This document shows, piece after piece, positions 8,257-15,579 of a DNA stretch of 35,166 nucleotides. A model generated the notes under the pieces. That model saw only the letters and a list, made by a program, of their open reading frames with translations. It did no database searches and was not told where the DNA came from. The position numbers and the translations under genes are program-made. The stretch is from Candidatus Firestoneibacteriota bacterium. GTDB taxonomy: Bacteria; Oederibacteriota; D2-FULL-39-29. Position 1 is the first letter of the stretch, and every line of letters begins with the position of its first letter. Location: the NCBI GenBank assembly GCA_903891415.1, contig CAITEH010000027.1, positions 1 to 35,166 on the forward strand, written 5' to 3'.

Positions 8257-9662
8257 TTTGCTCCGTCAACTTTCAACCGGATATAATATACCGATGAACG
8301 CGCCGTGATAAAGAGGGTCCTGCCGTCCTCCCCGCCAAAACAGATATTGGTGGGCCATGCAGGCGTAAGTATTTTACCGATCAATTTCCCTTCCGGTGAA
8401 AATATATGTATGCCGTCCCCTGCCGCCGCGTAAAGCCGCCCGTCCCTGTCACAGCGTATACCATCCGGGGACTTATTGTCAATAACACAGAAGGTTTTCC
8501 CTTTTACGGGCATCCCATTATCCATAAGATACCTTATTACCGAGTGGGTGTTCGCACTCGAATCCCCAACATAGAGATATTTCTCGTCAGGGGAGAAGCA
8601 GATCCCATTCGGCGTCGCAAGCTCCTTGATGACCGCTGAAAGTTTTCCCGTAATTTCTATCTTATAGACATATTTCCCCGGTAATTCTCCCGCTTTTCCC
8701 TTTAGGCCATAGTCCGGGTCGGTAAACCAGATGCTTCCGTCGGAAGAAACCGTAATATCATTCGGGGAATTAAATCTTTTTTCTTCAAACCTGCCGGCTA
8801 TTACTTTTACCGTGCCATCTTTTTCCGTACGGGTCACCTGTCTTGTTTTTTGTTCGCAGGTCAGTAGACGCCCTGTTTTATCGAGAGTATTCCCATTGGC
8901 CGCGCCGCTTTTTTCCCTGCAAACAGCAAGGCCTTTCATTTCACTCCATTTATATATCTTTTCCGCATCAATATCGCTGAAAAGCAGGCTTTTTTCTTCC
9001 TTAAGCCATACAGGCCCTTCGGTAAAAATGAATTTTCGGGGGATTTCCATAAGTTTTTCCCAGGAACTGTATATTTCGGACCGGTCTTCGCCTTCCCTTC
9101 TTGGAGGAGGAGGCGGCTGGCCGTCCTCTTTAGATTCACCTGTTTCCACGTTACGGGTATAGTGCACGCTAAGCGAGGCCGCACCCAGGAGTTTATCTTT
9201 CATGGTAGTCAGCAGCACCTCGCGGTTGACTTCTGCCGCGGGAACACCGGGAATTATATTTCCCGACAGGGCATAGACGGTAAATATATAGGTTTTTTTC
9301 CCGGGGCCTTTGGAATGGGGCGGAGCGTATTCGAGCCGGTGATTTACGCTGTTATTCCCCAAAGTCCCGGCGGTTATATTATTTTTTTCAAGGCTTGTTA
9401 CTTGGGCAGGAATATTGTAGAGCGTCCAGTACCACTTGGTTTTTCCCTCAGGGTCGATATGGTGCATTATCAGAGTGTAGCTTTTGGTCCCTTCAGGCGC
9501 CCCGCTCCAGGAAAGAGGAAGCGTGGCGCTCTCCCCGTCCCCGGTGAACTCCGTTGGGAGTACCTCTCCTTCCTTAACCGCCGGGCTGGTTAGGATAAAT
9601 CCGGTCCCGGCAAATGAGGGCAAGCAAACCGCCAGTATCAAACTCAGAAGTTTTCTTTTCAT
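8253..9662 (-). CDS. Secreted PEBP-like / SMP-30 gluconolactonase-like fusion protein
   Basis: 469 residues with a signal peptide. Residues about 20-170 match the bacterial PEBP family (YbhB/YbcL, Raf-kinase-inhibitor-like): LPLSWSGAPEGTKSYTLIMH, WYWTLYNIP, and the AYxP-type EYAPPHSKGPGKKTYIF segment. A proline-rich linker (PPPPPRREGE) joins it to an SMP-30/gluconolactonase/strictosidine-synthase-like six-bladed propeller (about 205-465), with FTEGPVW, NSPNDITVSSDGSIWFTDPD and ATPNGICFSPDEKYLYVGDS. Such propellers are often metal-dependent lactonases or esterases. The fusion is uncommon to my knowledge. First gene of the cluster that continues with 6799-8256; its own ribosome site is poor. 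Confidence 0.82.
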   Translation of the reverse strand: MKRKLLSLILAVCLPSFAGTGFILTSPAVKEGEVLPTEFTGDGESATLPLSWSGAPEGTKSYTLIMHHIDPEGKTKWYWTLYNIPAQVTSLEKNNITAGTLGNNSVNHRLEYAPPHSKGPGKKTYIFTVYALSGNIIPGVPAAEVNREVLLTTMKDKLLGAASLSVHYTRNVETGESKEDGQPPPPPRREGEDRSEIYSSWEKLMEIPRKFIFTEGPVWLKEEKSLLFSDIDAEKIYKWSEMKGLAVCREKSGAANGNTLDKTGRLLTCEQKTRQVTRTEKDGTVKVIAGRFEEKRFNSPNDITVSSDGSIWFTDPDYGLKGKAGELPGKYVYKIEITGKLSAVIKELATPNGICFSPDEKYLYVGDSSANTHSVIRYLMDNGMPVKGKTFCVIDNKSPDGIRCDRDGRLYAAAGDGIHIFSPEGKLIGKILTPAWPTNICFGGEDGRTLFITARSSVYYIRLKVDGAK

Positions 9663-9690
9663 ATTACGCCTGGAAACAGAGGCACAGAGG

Positions 9691-9740
9691 GGCAGATGCG
9701 CGGAAGTACAGCCAAAGCTTTTGTTTCTGCCGTACTTCCG
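9691..9740 (-). other. Inverted-repeat leader, possible pseudoknot, upstream of PEBP-SMP30 gene
   Basis: In the 105-nt gap between the genes at 9768 and 9662 there is a perfect 9-bp inverted repeat (9701-9709 with 9732-9740). A second 5-bp complementary pair (9691-9695 with 9727-9731) is interleaved with it, so the order A-B-A'-B' is that of an H-type pseudoknot. No T-run follows on the minus strand, so it is not an ordinary terminator. It could be an RNA leader of the phosphoesterase cluster or a chance or repeat-derived palindrome. Confidence 0.35.
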
Positions 9741-9767
9741 TTCACTGGTTCATCCATGCTTCCCATT

Positions 9768-11285
9768 TTACTTCAGTAAAAAGTCCGTATTTGGTATCAC
9801 CGGGTTCTTTAACGGGTCCGAGTAAAGGAATGGCCCGCGAGGTTCAGAGGGGTTTATTGTCCGCAGCGCATTCAGTTTAGCTTTTTGCTCGGAAGTCAAA
9901 CTCTTTCCGACCTCACCGAAGGCCGAGGCGTAAAAATATGCCATTTCGCCGTCCAGTTCGCCGTATCTTTTGGAAAGAGCAAGCACTTTGGCCTTATCCG
10001 CAATCTCGCCCTTCTGAAATCGCCTGAGTTCGGCGGATATGGTCCTTCTGGTTGTTACTATCTCCGCCAAGTCTTTTCTCTGAAGTTCAACTATCTCCGT
10101 TATTTTTTTTCTCTGTTTTTCGTCAAGTGTATTAAGGAAGGCCTCACCGCTATCTCCGGTCAAAGCAGTGCTTATTGAATAATTCTGTTTCCCCATGGCA
10201 GGCGCGGTCTTCATGCCGAAACCGCCAAAGTACATCCCGTGGCGCTCCGGGCAGAAATAGGTATCGGCGTCAATTGAACCCGCATACCAGGCAAACATCT
10301 CACTGGCATAGGTCATAACGGCCACATTAATATTGTGGGGCATGCTTCTTTTCTCGAGTTGTTCCGGAATATCCGGCCAGGTGCGGGAATCCCCGAATTT
10401 TAGTTTGGCAAAAGCGGTTTTTTGTTCGGAGGTTAAACTGTTGATCACCTTTCCCATGACCTCAGCGCGCTTGTAGGCTATTACTCCGTCCAGCTCATAA
10501 AGGCCCGCGGAGTATTTCAAGACCGCGGCTTTATTCAGGCCTTTACTGCCTGCGGGCAGAGAACCTTCCAAATTCCTGCGGAAGGCCTTTATCAGCGGAA
10601 ACCTCATTTCAGCGAATTTCTTAATATCCGCCTCCTGTTCTTTGGCTGCGGCCATAAGTTCCGCTTTTTGCCTGTCATTCAATATTTTCAAGATATTACT
10701 GGCAATGCTTGTCAGGAAAGAAGTATTGTGCCCTCCCTCCTTTGCATCAATATCCCTCATATACTGGAAACCAAAGTAATCGGAAACCTTTCCGGGAGGC
10801 AAAAAGGTATCAAAACCAAAATCACCCGTAATATACGCCAGTCCGTCAAAAGCAATGGTCTTTAGCTGGGCGTTATCGGAGCAGGCCTGCTCAAGCGTAT
10901 ATTTGCTGCCTCCGGTTTTTACCTGCTTCTTCTCGGGTAAACTTTTATTTTCACTTTTTTGCTCTCCGCTGCTTTCCTCTTTATTTCCATCTGTCTCCCC
11001 CGGCCGGGAAGGAGGAGGGTCAAGTTTTTTTAAAACCTCAGGGTCAAAGCCAACTGATTGCAGAAGGTCATCTTCGGATCTGCCGCCCCGTATCCCTGCG
11101 TCCCGAAGCGCCCTGTGAATAGTTTTTGCCTCGTCCGCTGTCAAAGTCTTTGTGTCATATTTGGAGAGAATTTCTTTTACGGCAGTTTTTTGTTCTTCAG
11201 TGGCAGCTTGCGGTTCTTCCTGAGCAAACACAATACTTGCGCCCATTATCAGGCTCATAATCAGTAGTGCAATTTGTTTTTTCAT
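9768..11285 (-). CDS. Secreted protein with repeated LTxxQ-like (Spy/CpxP-type) motifs
   Basis: Start chosen at ATG 11285, which has a GGAGG site and begins the signal peptide (KKQIALLIMSLIMGASIVFA); the frame is open further upstream but without support. About 505 residues. After a Glu/Lys-rich region with a PPSRPGE linker, the mature protein contains several segments of the kind seen in Spy/CpxP proteins: ILNDRQKAELMAAA, LTSEQKTAFAKL, LDEKQRKKITEIV, and LTSEQKAKLNALR. This implies tandem helical-hairpin repeats in an extracytoplasmic protein. It begins 22 nt downstream of the small membrane protein of the sigma-factor trio, so it may be a target of, or partner in, that envelope-sensing module. 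No enzymatic motif is visible. Confidence 0.7.
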   Translation of the reverse strand: MKKQIALLIMSLIMGASIVFAQEEPQAATEEQKTAVKEILSKYDTKTLTADEAKTIHRALRDAGIRGGRSEDDLLQSVGFDPEVLKKLDPPPSRPGETDGNKEESSGEQKSENKSLPEKKQVKTGGSKYTLEQACSDNAQLKTIAFDGLAYITGDFGFDTFLPPGKVSDYFGFQYMRDIDAKEGGHNTSFLTSIASNILKILNDRQKAELMAAAKEQEADIKKFAEMRFPLIKAFRRNLEGSLPAGSKGLNKAAVLKYSAGLYELDGVIAYKRAEVMGKVINSLTSEQKTAFAKLKFGDSRTWPDIPEQLEKRSMPHNINVAVMTYASEMFAWYAGSIDADTYFCPERHGMYFGGFGMKTAPAMGKQNYSISTALTGDSGEAFLNTLDEKQRKKITEIVELQRKDLAEIVTTRRTISAELRRFQKGEIADKAKVLALSKRYGELDGEMAYFYASAFGEVGKSLTSEQKAKLNALRTINPSEPRGPFLYSDPLKNPVIPNTDFLLK

Positions 11286-11307
11286 AATTGCCTCCTCTAT
11301 TTCTTCC

Positions 11308-11610
11308 TTACTTCCTGCCGGATACTGTTGTTTTTTGTTCCATATCTGAGACCGCGATAGTGCTTGAATCGTACTGCGGTAAAACTTCTTCCAGGGCAGA
11401 AGTAAAAGCATATTTAAAACTTTCTTCCCTGGCTTTCTGCTGGAGAGATACCGCACCTCCGATCACGATAAAGGAAACGGCCAGCGTGAGGGCGGTAAAC
11501 ACTGTTCTCCTGTGCTTCTCCCTTCTGGCAAGAAGGACCCTGTCGGCGATCTGCCTGCTCCAGTCCTTGCTTTCCTGTATTTGGTCCAACATTTCGTTAA
11601 GATTTTTCAT
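11308..11610 (-). CDS. Small single-span membrane protein, probable anti-sigma factor
   Basis: 100 residues. A charged cytoplasmic N-terminus (~36 residues, Arg/Lys-rich up to LLARREKHRR) is followed by one membrane helix (FTALTLAVSFIVIGGAV) and a short outer tail. It overlaps the 3' end of the ECF sigma gene by 14 nt, the usual arrangement for a sigma/anti-sigma pair. No zinc-binding HxxxCxxC anti-sigma motif is seen, so it would be of the short CnrY-like kind. Function is inferred from size, topology and position. Confidence 0.6.
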   Translation of the reverse strand: MKNLNEMLDQIQESKDWSRQIADRVLLARREKHRRTVFTALTLAVSFIVIGGAVSLQQKAREESFKYAFTSALEEVLPQYDSSTIAVSDMEQKTTVSGRK

Positions 11611-12133
11611 TGTTAGCCCCCAGCCCCGCCTTTTTCAAGATACCCCGCATAATTATCTTCCCCTTATGTATCCTTGACTTTACCGTGCCCCTGGGCAATT
11701 CAAGTTTTTCTGCTATCTCCTCTTCTTTAACTCCTTCATAATGCATCATTATTATCGAACGAAATCTGACCGGGAGGAGCCCTATCTTTTCCATAATTTC
11801 ATCACTGTCCAGATCGGGACTTTGCTCGCTTTCGCTAATGAAAGCTTTTTTTGAAAAGAAGAAAACAAGATCTTTTTTTTGCTCTTCACGCTTAAGCCGG
11901 TAATTCATCCTTATAGCTTCATTCTTTGCTATCGCGTAAAGCCAGGTACTTAATTTTGACCTGTTCTCAAACCCGCCCTTAACCAGGCTCCGGAAAGCCC
12001 GGAGATAAACCTCCTGGACTACATCCTCGGCCGCGTGCTTGTAATTTTCAAACAAATGCTTTCTAATCGCCGAAATAACTATCGCTTTGGTCCCGTCAAC
12101 TATCCCGGCAAATTCCTCGTTGGTTATTTGCAT
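11597..12133 (-). CDS. ECF-family RNA polymerase sigma factor (sigma70 regions 2 and 4)
   Basis: 178 residues. Region 2 is seen in AAEDVVQEVYLRAFRSL and the KLSTWLYAIAKNEAIRMNYR segment; region 4 has LLPVRFRSIIMMHYEGVKEE and a helix-turn-helix ending in LPRGTVKSRIHKGK. Extracytoplasmic-function sigma factors redirect RNA polymerase to a small regulon in response to an envelope signal. Its ATG overlaps the stop of the upstream Spy-like lipoprotein gene (TAATG), and its end overlaps the small membrane protein, giving an order sensor-like lipoprotein, sigma, anti-sigma. This resembles the CnrX/CnrH/CnrY heavy-metal system, but metal response is only an inference. Confidence 0.9.
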   Translation of the reverse strand: MQITNEEFAGIVDGTKAIVISAIRKHLFENYKHAAEDVVQEVYLRAFRSLVKGGFENRSKLSTWLYAIAKNEAIRMNYRLKREEQKKDLVFFFSKKAFISESEQSPDLDSDEIMEKIGLLPVRFRSIIMMHYEGVKEEEIAEKLELPRGTVKSRIHKGKIIMRGILKKAGLGANNEKS

Positions 12134-12600
12134 TATCTTTTTTCCGGTCCCTGTTCCGGATGCGGCGGAGGTTCAGGCTTGAGTTCTTTCATTAAACCGG
12201 CAAGTTTTTGCTTTTGCTCCAAAGTCAATAAGGTGTGGAACTTAGCCAGCTCTTCCACCATGAATCTCCTTAAGTCCTCCTTTTTTCCGGCCTTCTGATC
12301 AAGCAGTTTATTGATAGCCGCGGCATCAAACTTATTCTTGATTATTTCCGCTGAAAACGCTTCATCTATCTCTTTTCCTTCGCCTCTTCTTTCTTTCTGC
12401 GCCAGGCCGTTCTTTTCCTCTATCTCTTTTTTTATCTGTGCCACTTTCACCTTCTGTTCTTCGGAAAAATTCAATGAAGCAGAAAGTTTATCGATCAACC
12501 GGTCAACTTTGTCCTCCGGCCTTGGCGGCCTTTGTTTCGCGCAACCCGTCCAAACCGCCATAACCAGTAAAACACCTATTATTGCTGCTATTTTTTTCAT
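12133..12600 (-). CDS. Spy/CpxP-like periplasmic lipoprotein
   Basis: 155 residues. The start at ATG 12600 follows a GGAGG site and opens a lipoprotein signal peptide ending in a lipobox (VWTGC). The mature part is almost entirely helical and charged, with two Spy-like motifs: LNFSEEQKVKVAQIKKEIEE and LLTLEQKQKLAGLMKEL. Spy/CpxP/CnrX-type proteins sense or buffer metals and misfolded proteins at the envelope. It starts the operon with the sigma factor and membrane protein. The tail is proline-rich (PEPPPHPEQGPEKR). A candidate promoter lies at 12686-12714. Confidence 0.8.
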   Translation of the reverse strand: MKKIAAIIGVLLVMAVWTGCAKQRPPRPEDKVDRLIDKLSASLNFSEEQKVKVAQIKKEIEEKNGLAQKERRGEGKEIDEAFSAEIIKNKFDAAAINKLLDQKAGKKEDLRRFMVEELAKFHTLLTLEQKQKLAGLMKELKPEPPPHPEQGPEKR

Positions 12601-12685
12601 ATATTGCCTCCTTTTGCCCATTAAGACCCCGTACCCCGGTTTTTAGTTCATTTTTCTTTGCCGTTATTATACTGCCAATTATTTA

Positions 12686-12714
12686 ATAATATAACAAGTC
12701 AAAGAATTATACAA
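12686..12714 (-). promoter_or_regulatory. Candidate promoter of the Spy-like / ECF sigma operon
   Basis: Minus strand TTGTAT (12709-12714), 17-nt spacer, TATTAT (12686-12691). A second TATAAT-like hexamer lies just downstream without a good -35. The sigma factor could also drive its own operon from an unrecognised motif, so this is tentative. Nothing else is evident in the 210 nt between 12601 and 12810. Confidence 0.4.
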
Positions 12715-12810
12715 TTGTAATATAAGAGCTTAAGAAAGGCCTATTTCTCAAATGGCAGGATCAAGGGGTTTACCGTTTTTTTATACTAAGACTTGGAGCA
12801 AAACTGTGTT

Positions 12811-13494
12811 TTAGCACAATTCAAGCAGCTTTTTCCCGACGCTCAGGCGCCTCTTTATATACTTTTCGCCGGCTCTGCGGTTATTTTTAAGATATTTTTC
12901 CCAAGCGGGAGCCGCATATCGCATTTCGTCTTTTGCTGGCCCGGACCCTATTTCTGTGAGAGCCAGACTCAAATAATAAAAAGAAAAGCAACTCCAGCGC
13001 CCGTTGCCCAAACGTCTCTTCTTTATTTCTTTCATCCCATCCGCGAAACGTTCGTCTTTCCGGGGGAAATTTGAGGCCGCGATATTTCTTAAATACGCCG
13101 TCGAACATTTGCCGCAGCAATAAAAACCCTTGAGCTTTCCGTTATAGCTGTCTATCCTTGCTGTTATACTCGTAAGCGCCTCAGCCCGGGCTTTTATAAT
13201 ATTTTTTTCTTTTAAATTCAATTTTGCCAGAATGCGGCAGGTTTCCTGGCCGAGAATATGCGAGATGCCCGCTCTTGTATACACCTGCTCGCCCGTGAAC
13301 AATCTGATGCCTTTTTGCAGATCCAATTTTGTCGGAGCGAACATATTAGCGTAGGAACCCGGCAGTCCCTGGCGGGCCGCCAGCCATTTCCCAGCCTCTA
13401 AACTCTCAGGACCGGGAATATCCCTCCCGAAAAACAAGTCATCAGAAATGGAATCAAGGGTTTCTGCAAGGCTGTTTTGATGGATATATTTCAT
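12811..13494 (-). CDS. Hypothetical protein of unknown family
   Basis: 227 residues, no signal peptide or membrane segment. I do not recognise the family. It is helix-rich and basic, with a Cys-containing stretch FYCCGKCSTAYLRN in the middle and SFYYLSLALTEIGS later; the C-terminal half is arginine/lysine-rich (EKYLKNNRRAGEKYIKRR). The two-Cys/one-Cys group could bind metal or nucleic acid, which is speculation. The gene stands alone, with a strong GGGGGAG ribosome site and an almost ideal sigma70 promoter, implying high or tightly controlled expression. Confidence 0.65.
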   Translation of the reverse strand: MKYIHQNSLAETLDSISDDLFFGRDIPGPESLEAGKWLAARQGLPGSYANMFAPTKLDLQKGIRLFTGEQVYTRAGISHILGQETCRILAKLNLKEKNIIKARAEALTSITARIDSYNGKLKGFYCCGKCSTAYLRNIAASNFPRKDERFADGMKEIKKRRLGNGRWSCFSFYYLSLALTEIGSGPAKDEMRYAAPAWEKYLKNNRRAGEKYIKRRLSVGKKLLELC

Positions 13495-13541
13495 AAAAAC
13501 TCCCCCGGCTAGAATTATTATTTTTTGTTTATTTATACAAT

Positions 13542-13571
13542 ATTATAAATAGCAGTATATTTTAATGTCAA
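13542..13571 (-). promoter_or_regulatory. Consensus sigma70 promoter with overlapping palindrome
   Basis: TTGACA (13566-13571) and TATAAT (13542-13547) are both perfect consensus hexamers, 18 nt apart. A 6-bp inverted repeat CAACAA-4-TTGTTG (13569-13584) overlaps the -35 edge and could be an operator. The start of transcription would be near 13535, about 40 nt before the gene at 13494. Confidence 0.7.
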
Positions 13572-13653
13572 CAAATTCTTGTTGAAAATTGACTATTATT
13601 GGCATTGTTTTAATACGCCAATTTGCCGATCTTACCGGAAATGTACAATTAAA

Positions 13654-13669
13654 AAGAAATCACTTTCTT
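13654..13669 (-). terminator. Weak candidate terminator after TspO gene
   Basis: On the minus strand a 6-bp A/T-rich hairpin (AAGAAA-GTGA-TTTCTT) followed by TTT lies 15 nt past the TspO stop codon. The stem has little GC, so termination efficiency is doubtful. Confidence 0.3.
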
Positions 13670-13684
13670 GGGTCTTAGGTTTGT

Positions 13685-14086
13685 TTACTTGCCAAGATTC
13701 AGTTTTGTTATCGTCAACTGCAAAACCGTCGCGAAAGAAACCCAGAGCAGGTAAGGGATTTGAACATAGGCTATCCAGCCGGAATAAGGAAGGATGGAAA
13801 CCATCGCCCAGATAAGCGTACCCAGCACAAAAAGGATATCAACTGCCGCAAGAATATTGCTCTTTAGCCCGAATTGCAGAGGTGTAAACGCAAAGTTGAA
13901 TACCAGATTGAGAATGAACGGTAAAATTACAAAAAAACCCAGTTGCTTTTGTCCCGCCAATATAAACGCCCGGACAAAAGAAATTGCAATTACAATATAA
14001 AGCACCGACCAAACCGGCCCGAATAACCATGAAGGCGGAGCCCAGGAAGGTTTAATTAATTGCGAATACCAGTCGCTGGAACCCAT
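13685..14086 (-). CDS. TspO/MBR (tryptophan-rich sensory) membrane protein
   Basis: 133 residues from ATG 14086, which has a GAGGAG site 6 nt upstream; the longer in-frame start at 14122 overlaps the GH5 gene and is less likely. Five membrane helices with the family signatures: IKPSWAPPSWLFGPVWSVLY, the FNFAFTPLQFGLKS block, and PYLLWVSFATVLQL. TspO proteins bind porphyrins and related ligands and modulate tetrapyrrole or stress responses; the exact role here is unknown. It lies 25 nt downstream of the GH5 gene on the same strand. Confidence 0.9.
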   Translation of the reverse strand: MGSSDWYSQLIKPSWAPPSWLFGPVWSVLYIVIAISFVRAFILAGQKQLGFFVILPFILNLVFNFAFTPLQFGLKSNILAAVDILFVLGTLIWAMVSILPYSGWIAYVQIPYLLWVSFATVLQLTITKLNLGK

Positions 14087-14111
14087 ATTTTCTCCTCTTG
14101 CCCGGCTGACA

Positions 14112-15125
14112 TCATTTTCCAAGCGCTTCCATCAAGACAGGGTCATAAGCATCCCCTACCTTCGGTTTCAACCCGAATTGTTTTCCGGTAAAAGACCAGT
14201 AGGCCCACGGTATTTTATATTTCTCTGCAAGGCGCCGCACGGCTTTAATCCAGGCCAGCCGGCTTTTTGGTTCTGCCGAGTTACTGCAGCCAAATTCCTG
14301 CATTATCAGCGGGACTTTATTTTTTTCAGCCCAATCAATGCCGGCCTTCATGCTGGCTTCCAGTTTTTCCTCAGTCAGCTTTTCGCTCGGAAAATGCAGC
14401 TCCGGATTTACTTTTGACATTCCGGGCTGCCCCTGCAGGGTAAACTCCGAAGGCCAGTATATGTGCATGGCATATATGATATTTTGGTCTTTCAAGGGTT
14501 TTAATTCCGGCATGTTGCGTGTCTCAAATTTCGCGGGCAGAATGATAATAGTGTGCTCGGGCGCGTTTTTCCTTATGGCCGCCACGAAGAGAGGCGCGAT
14601 ATTATTCCAATCAGCGGGTTCATACCGCGGTTCGTTAATATCAAAAAATAGATGCTCAGGATCGTATTTTTTCGCGTAACGCGCAGATAAAACATCTATG
14701 GCCTTTAGTAAAAGCACTTTTGATCCTTCCACCTCAAGCTTTTTAAACTGGTCCGGCATGAACAACGAGAGCGTGACAGGGAAGCCCGCTTTGTTGAACT
14801 CCTCCATCCGCCTGTCGAGGGTGTTTAAAGCAGTTTCCACATCTTTTTCCGTAGAAAGTTCTTTGAGCGTGGGGGTTTTAAAACCGGGAAGCAGGTTCCC
14901 TATATTAACGGGAACGCGCACATTTGCAATACCCATATGCTTTAATTTGGCAAGGTCCTCAGGGACAAACGAATTGAATTTGTTACCGATATCCATCAGG
15001 TTATTCATGTTGATGCCGTGGTCGAGGAGCCGGACCCTTTGAGCGGGAACATCTCCTGCCGCCAAAAGATACCCCGGTAACGCAAGCACCACAAATATTA
15101 TGAAAAAATGAAATGTCTTTTTCAT
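14112..15125 (-). CDS. Secreted glycoside hydrolase, GH5-type (cellulase/mannanase superfamily)
   Basis: 337 residues with a signal peptide (FHFFIIFVVLALPGYLLAAG). A TIM-barrel glycosidase of the GH5 type: RVPVN strand around residue 70, catalytic acid/base Glu165 in FDINEPRY, the MHIYWPSEFTLQG segment around 220, and nucleophile Glu277 in LIMQEFG. The tail WAYWSFTGKQFGL is the usual last strand with the substrate-stacking Trp. The substrate (beta-glucan, mannan or another beta-linked glycan) cannot be told from sequence. It is the gene nearest to the tRNA-Glu boundary on the resident side and is followed by TspO. Confidence 0.88.
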   Translation of the reverse strand: MKKTFHFFIIFVVLALPGYLLAAGDVPAQRVRLLDHGINMNNLMDIGNKFNSFVPEDLAKLKHMGIANVRVPVNIGNLLPGFKTPTLKELSTEKDVETALNTLDRRMEEFNKAGFPVTLSLFMPDQFKKLEVEGSKVLLLKAIDVLSARYAKKYDPEHLFFDINEPRYEPADWNNIAPLFVAAIRKNAPEHTIIILPAKFETRNMPELKPLKDQNIIYAMHIYWPSEFTLQGQPGMSKVNPELHFPSEKLTEEKLEASMKAGIDWAEKNKVPLIMQEFGCSNSAEPKSRLAWIKAVRRLAEKYKIPWAYWSFTGKQFGLKPKVGDAYDPVLMEALGK

Positions 15126-15153
15126 TTCTTTTCTCCAATTTATGGGTTGCTGT

Positions 15154-15421
15154 TATGGTGGCGCATACTGCCTGTCCGCCAACACTTTGTGGCGGAGGAT
15201 TCGAACCAACCCTGAACCTGATAGTGGTTCAGGGCCTCCTCGTCGCTTTGCTCCCCAATATGGGTTTACACCCCTAATGGCGCTCGGAGAAACTCTCGCT
15301 GTTCACCCCTCTAAAGCGTAGGGGCCATCTCCATATCCCCTACAACCCCTTAGATGACGGGTTCTTCTTTTTATTAATGAATTTTGGCCCGCCATATACC
15401 CGAACGGAAGTGAGTGGTATA
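15154..15421. repeat. Hairpin-rich, tRNA-derived repeat region
   Basis: This gene-free stretch (15126-15421) holds a 15-nt copy of the tRNA-Glu 3' end plus flank (15154-15168, same orientation as 15420-15434), a 13-nt inverted copy of the tRNA variable/T-arm (15352-15364 against 15442-15454), and a short GGATTCGAACC T-arm-like piece near 15197-15207. Four perfect hairpins are present: 15175-15181/15190-15196 (TCCGCCA), 15210-15218/15226-15234 (CCCTGAACC), 15318-15324/15337-15343 (GTAGGGG) and 15392-15400/15416-15424 (CCATATACC, overlapping the tRNA CCA end). It looks like an integration scar or REP-like palindromic repeats nested in a decayed tRNA copy. Confidence 0.6.
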
Positions 15422-15498
15422 TGGTGGCGCATACGGGATTCGAACCCGTCATCTCCACCTTGAGAGGGTGATGTCCTAACCAAATAGACGAATGCGCC
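15422..15498 (-). tRNA. tRNA-Glu (anticodon CTC)
   Basis: Minus-strand cloverleaf of 77 nt: acceptor GGCGCAT/ATGCGCC, D-stem GTC/GAC, anticodon stem TCACC/GGTGG with loop CTCTCAA giving anticodon CTC (Glu, GAG codons), T-arm ACGGG-TTCGAAT-CCCGT, discriminator A and an encoded CCA. It abuts the integrase side of the island with its 5' end. Confidence 0.93.
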
Positions 15499-15579
15499 AG
15501 TTAGAATTTACCTGCATACTCAACATGTTTTATCAGTTGCGTTTTATAACAACCTCTAAAACCTCAGCTGTGACTAAAA

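Noticed and set aside
3071-11267. Plus-strand reading frames opposite the left-hand genes
   Set aside because: They overlap clear minus-strand genes, have no domain pattern or ribosome site, and look like by-products of GC-rich codon use.
15200-15210. A second functional tRNA at the GGATTCGAACC motif
   Set aside because: Only a T-arm-like piece is present; acceptor, D and anticodon arms cannot be built around it.
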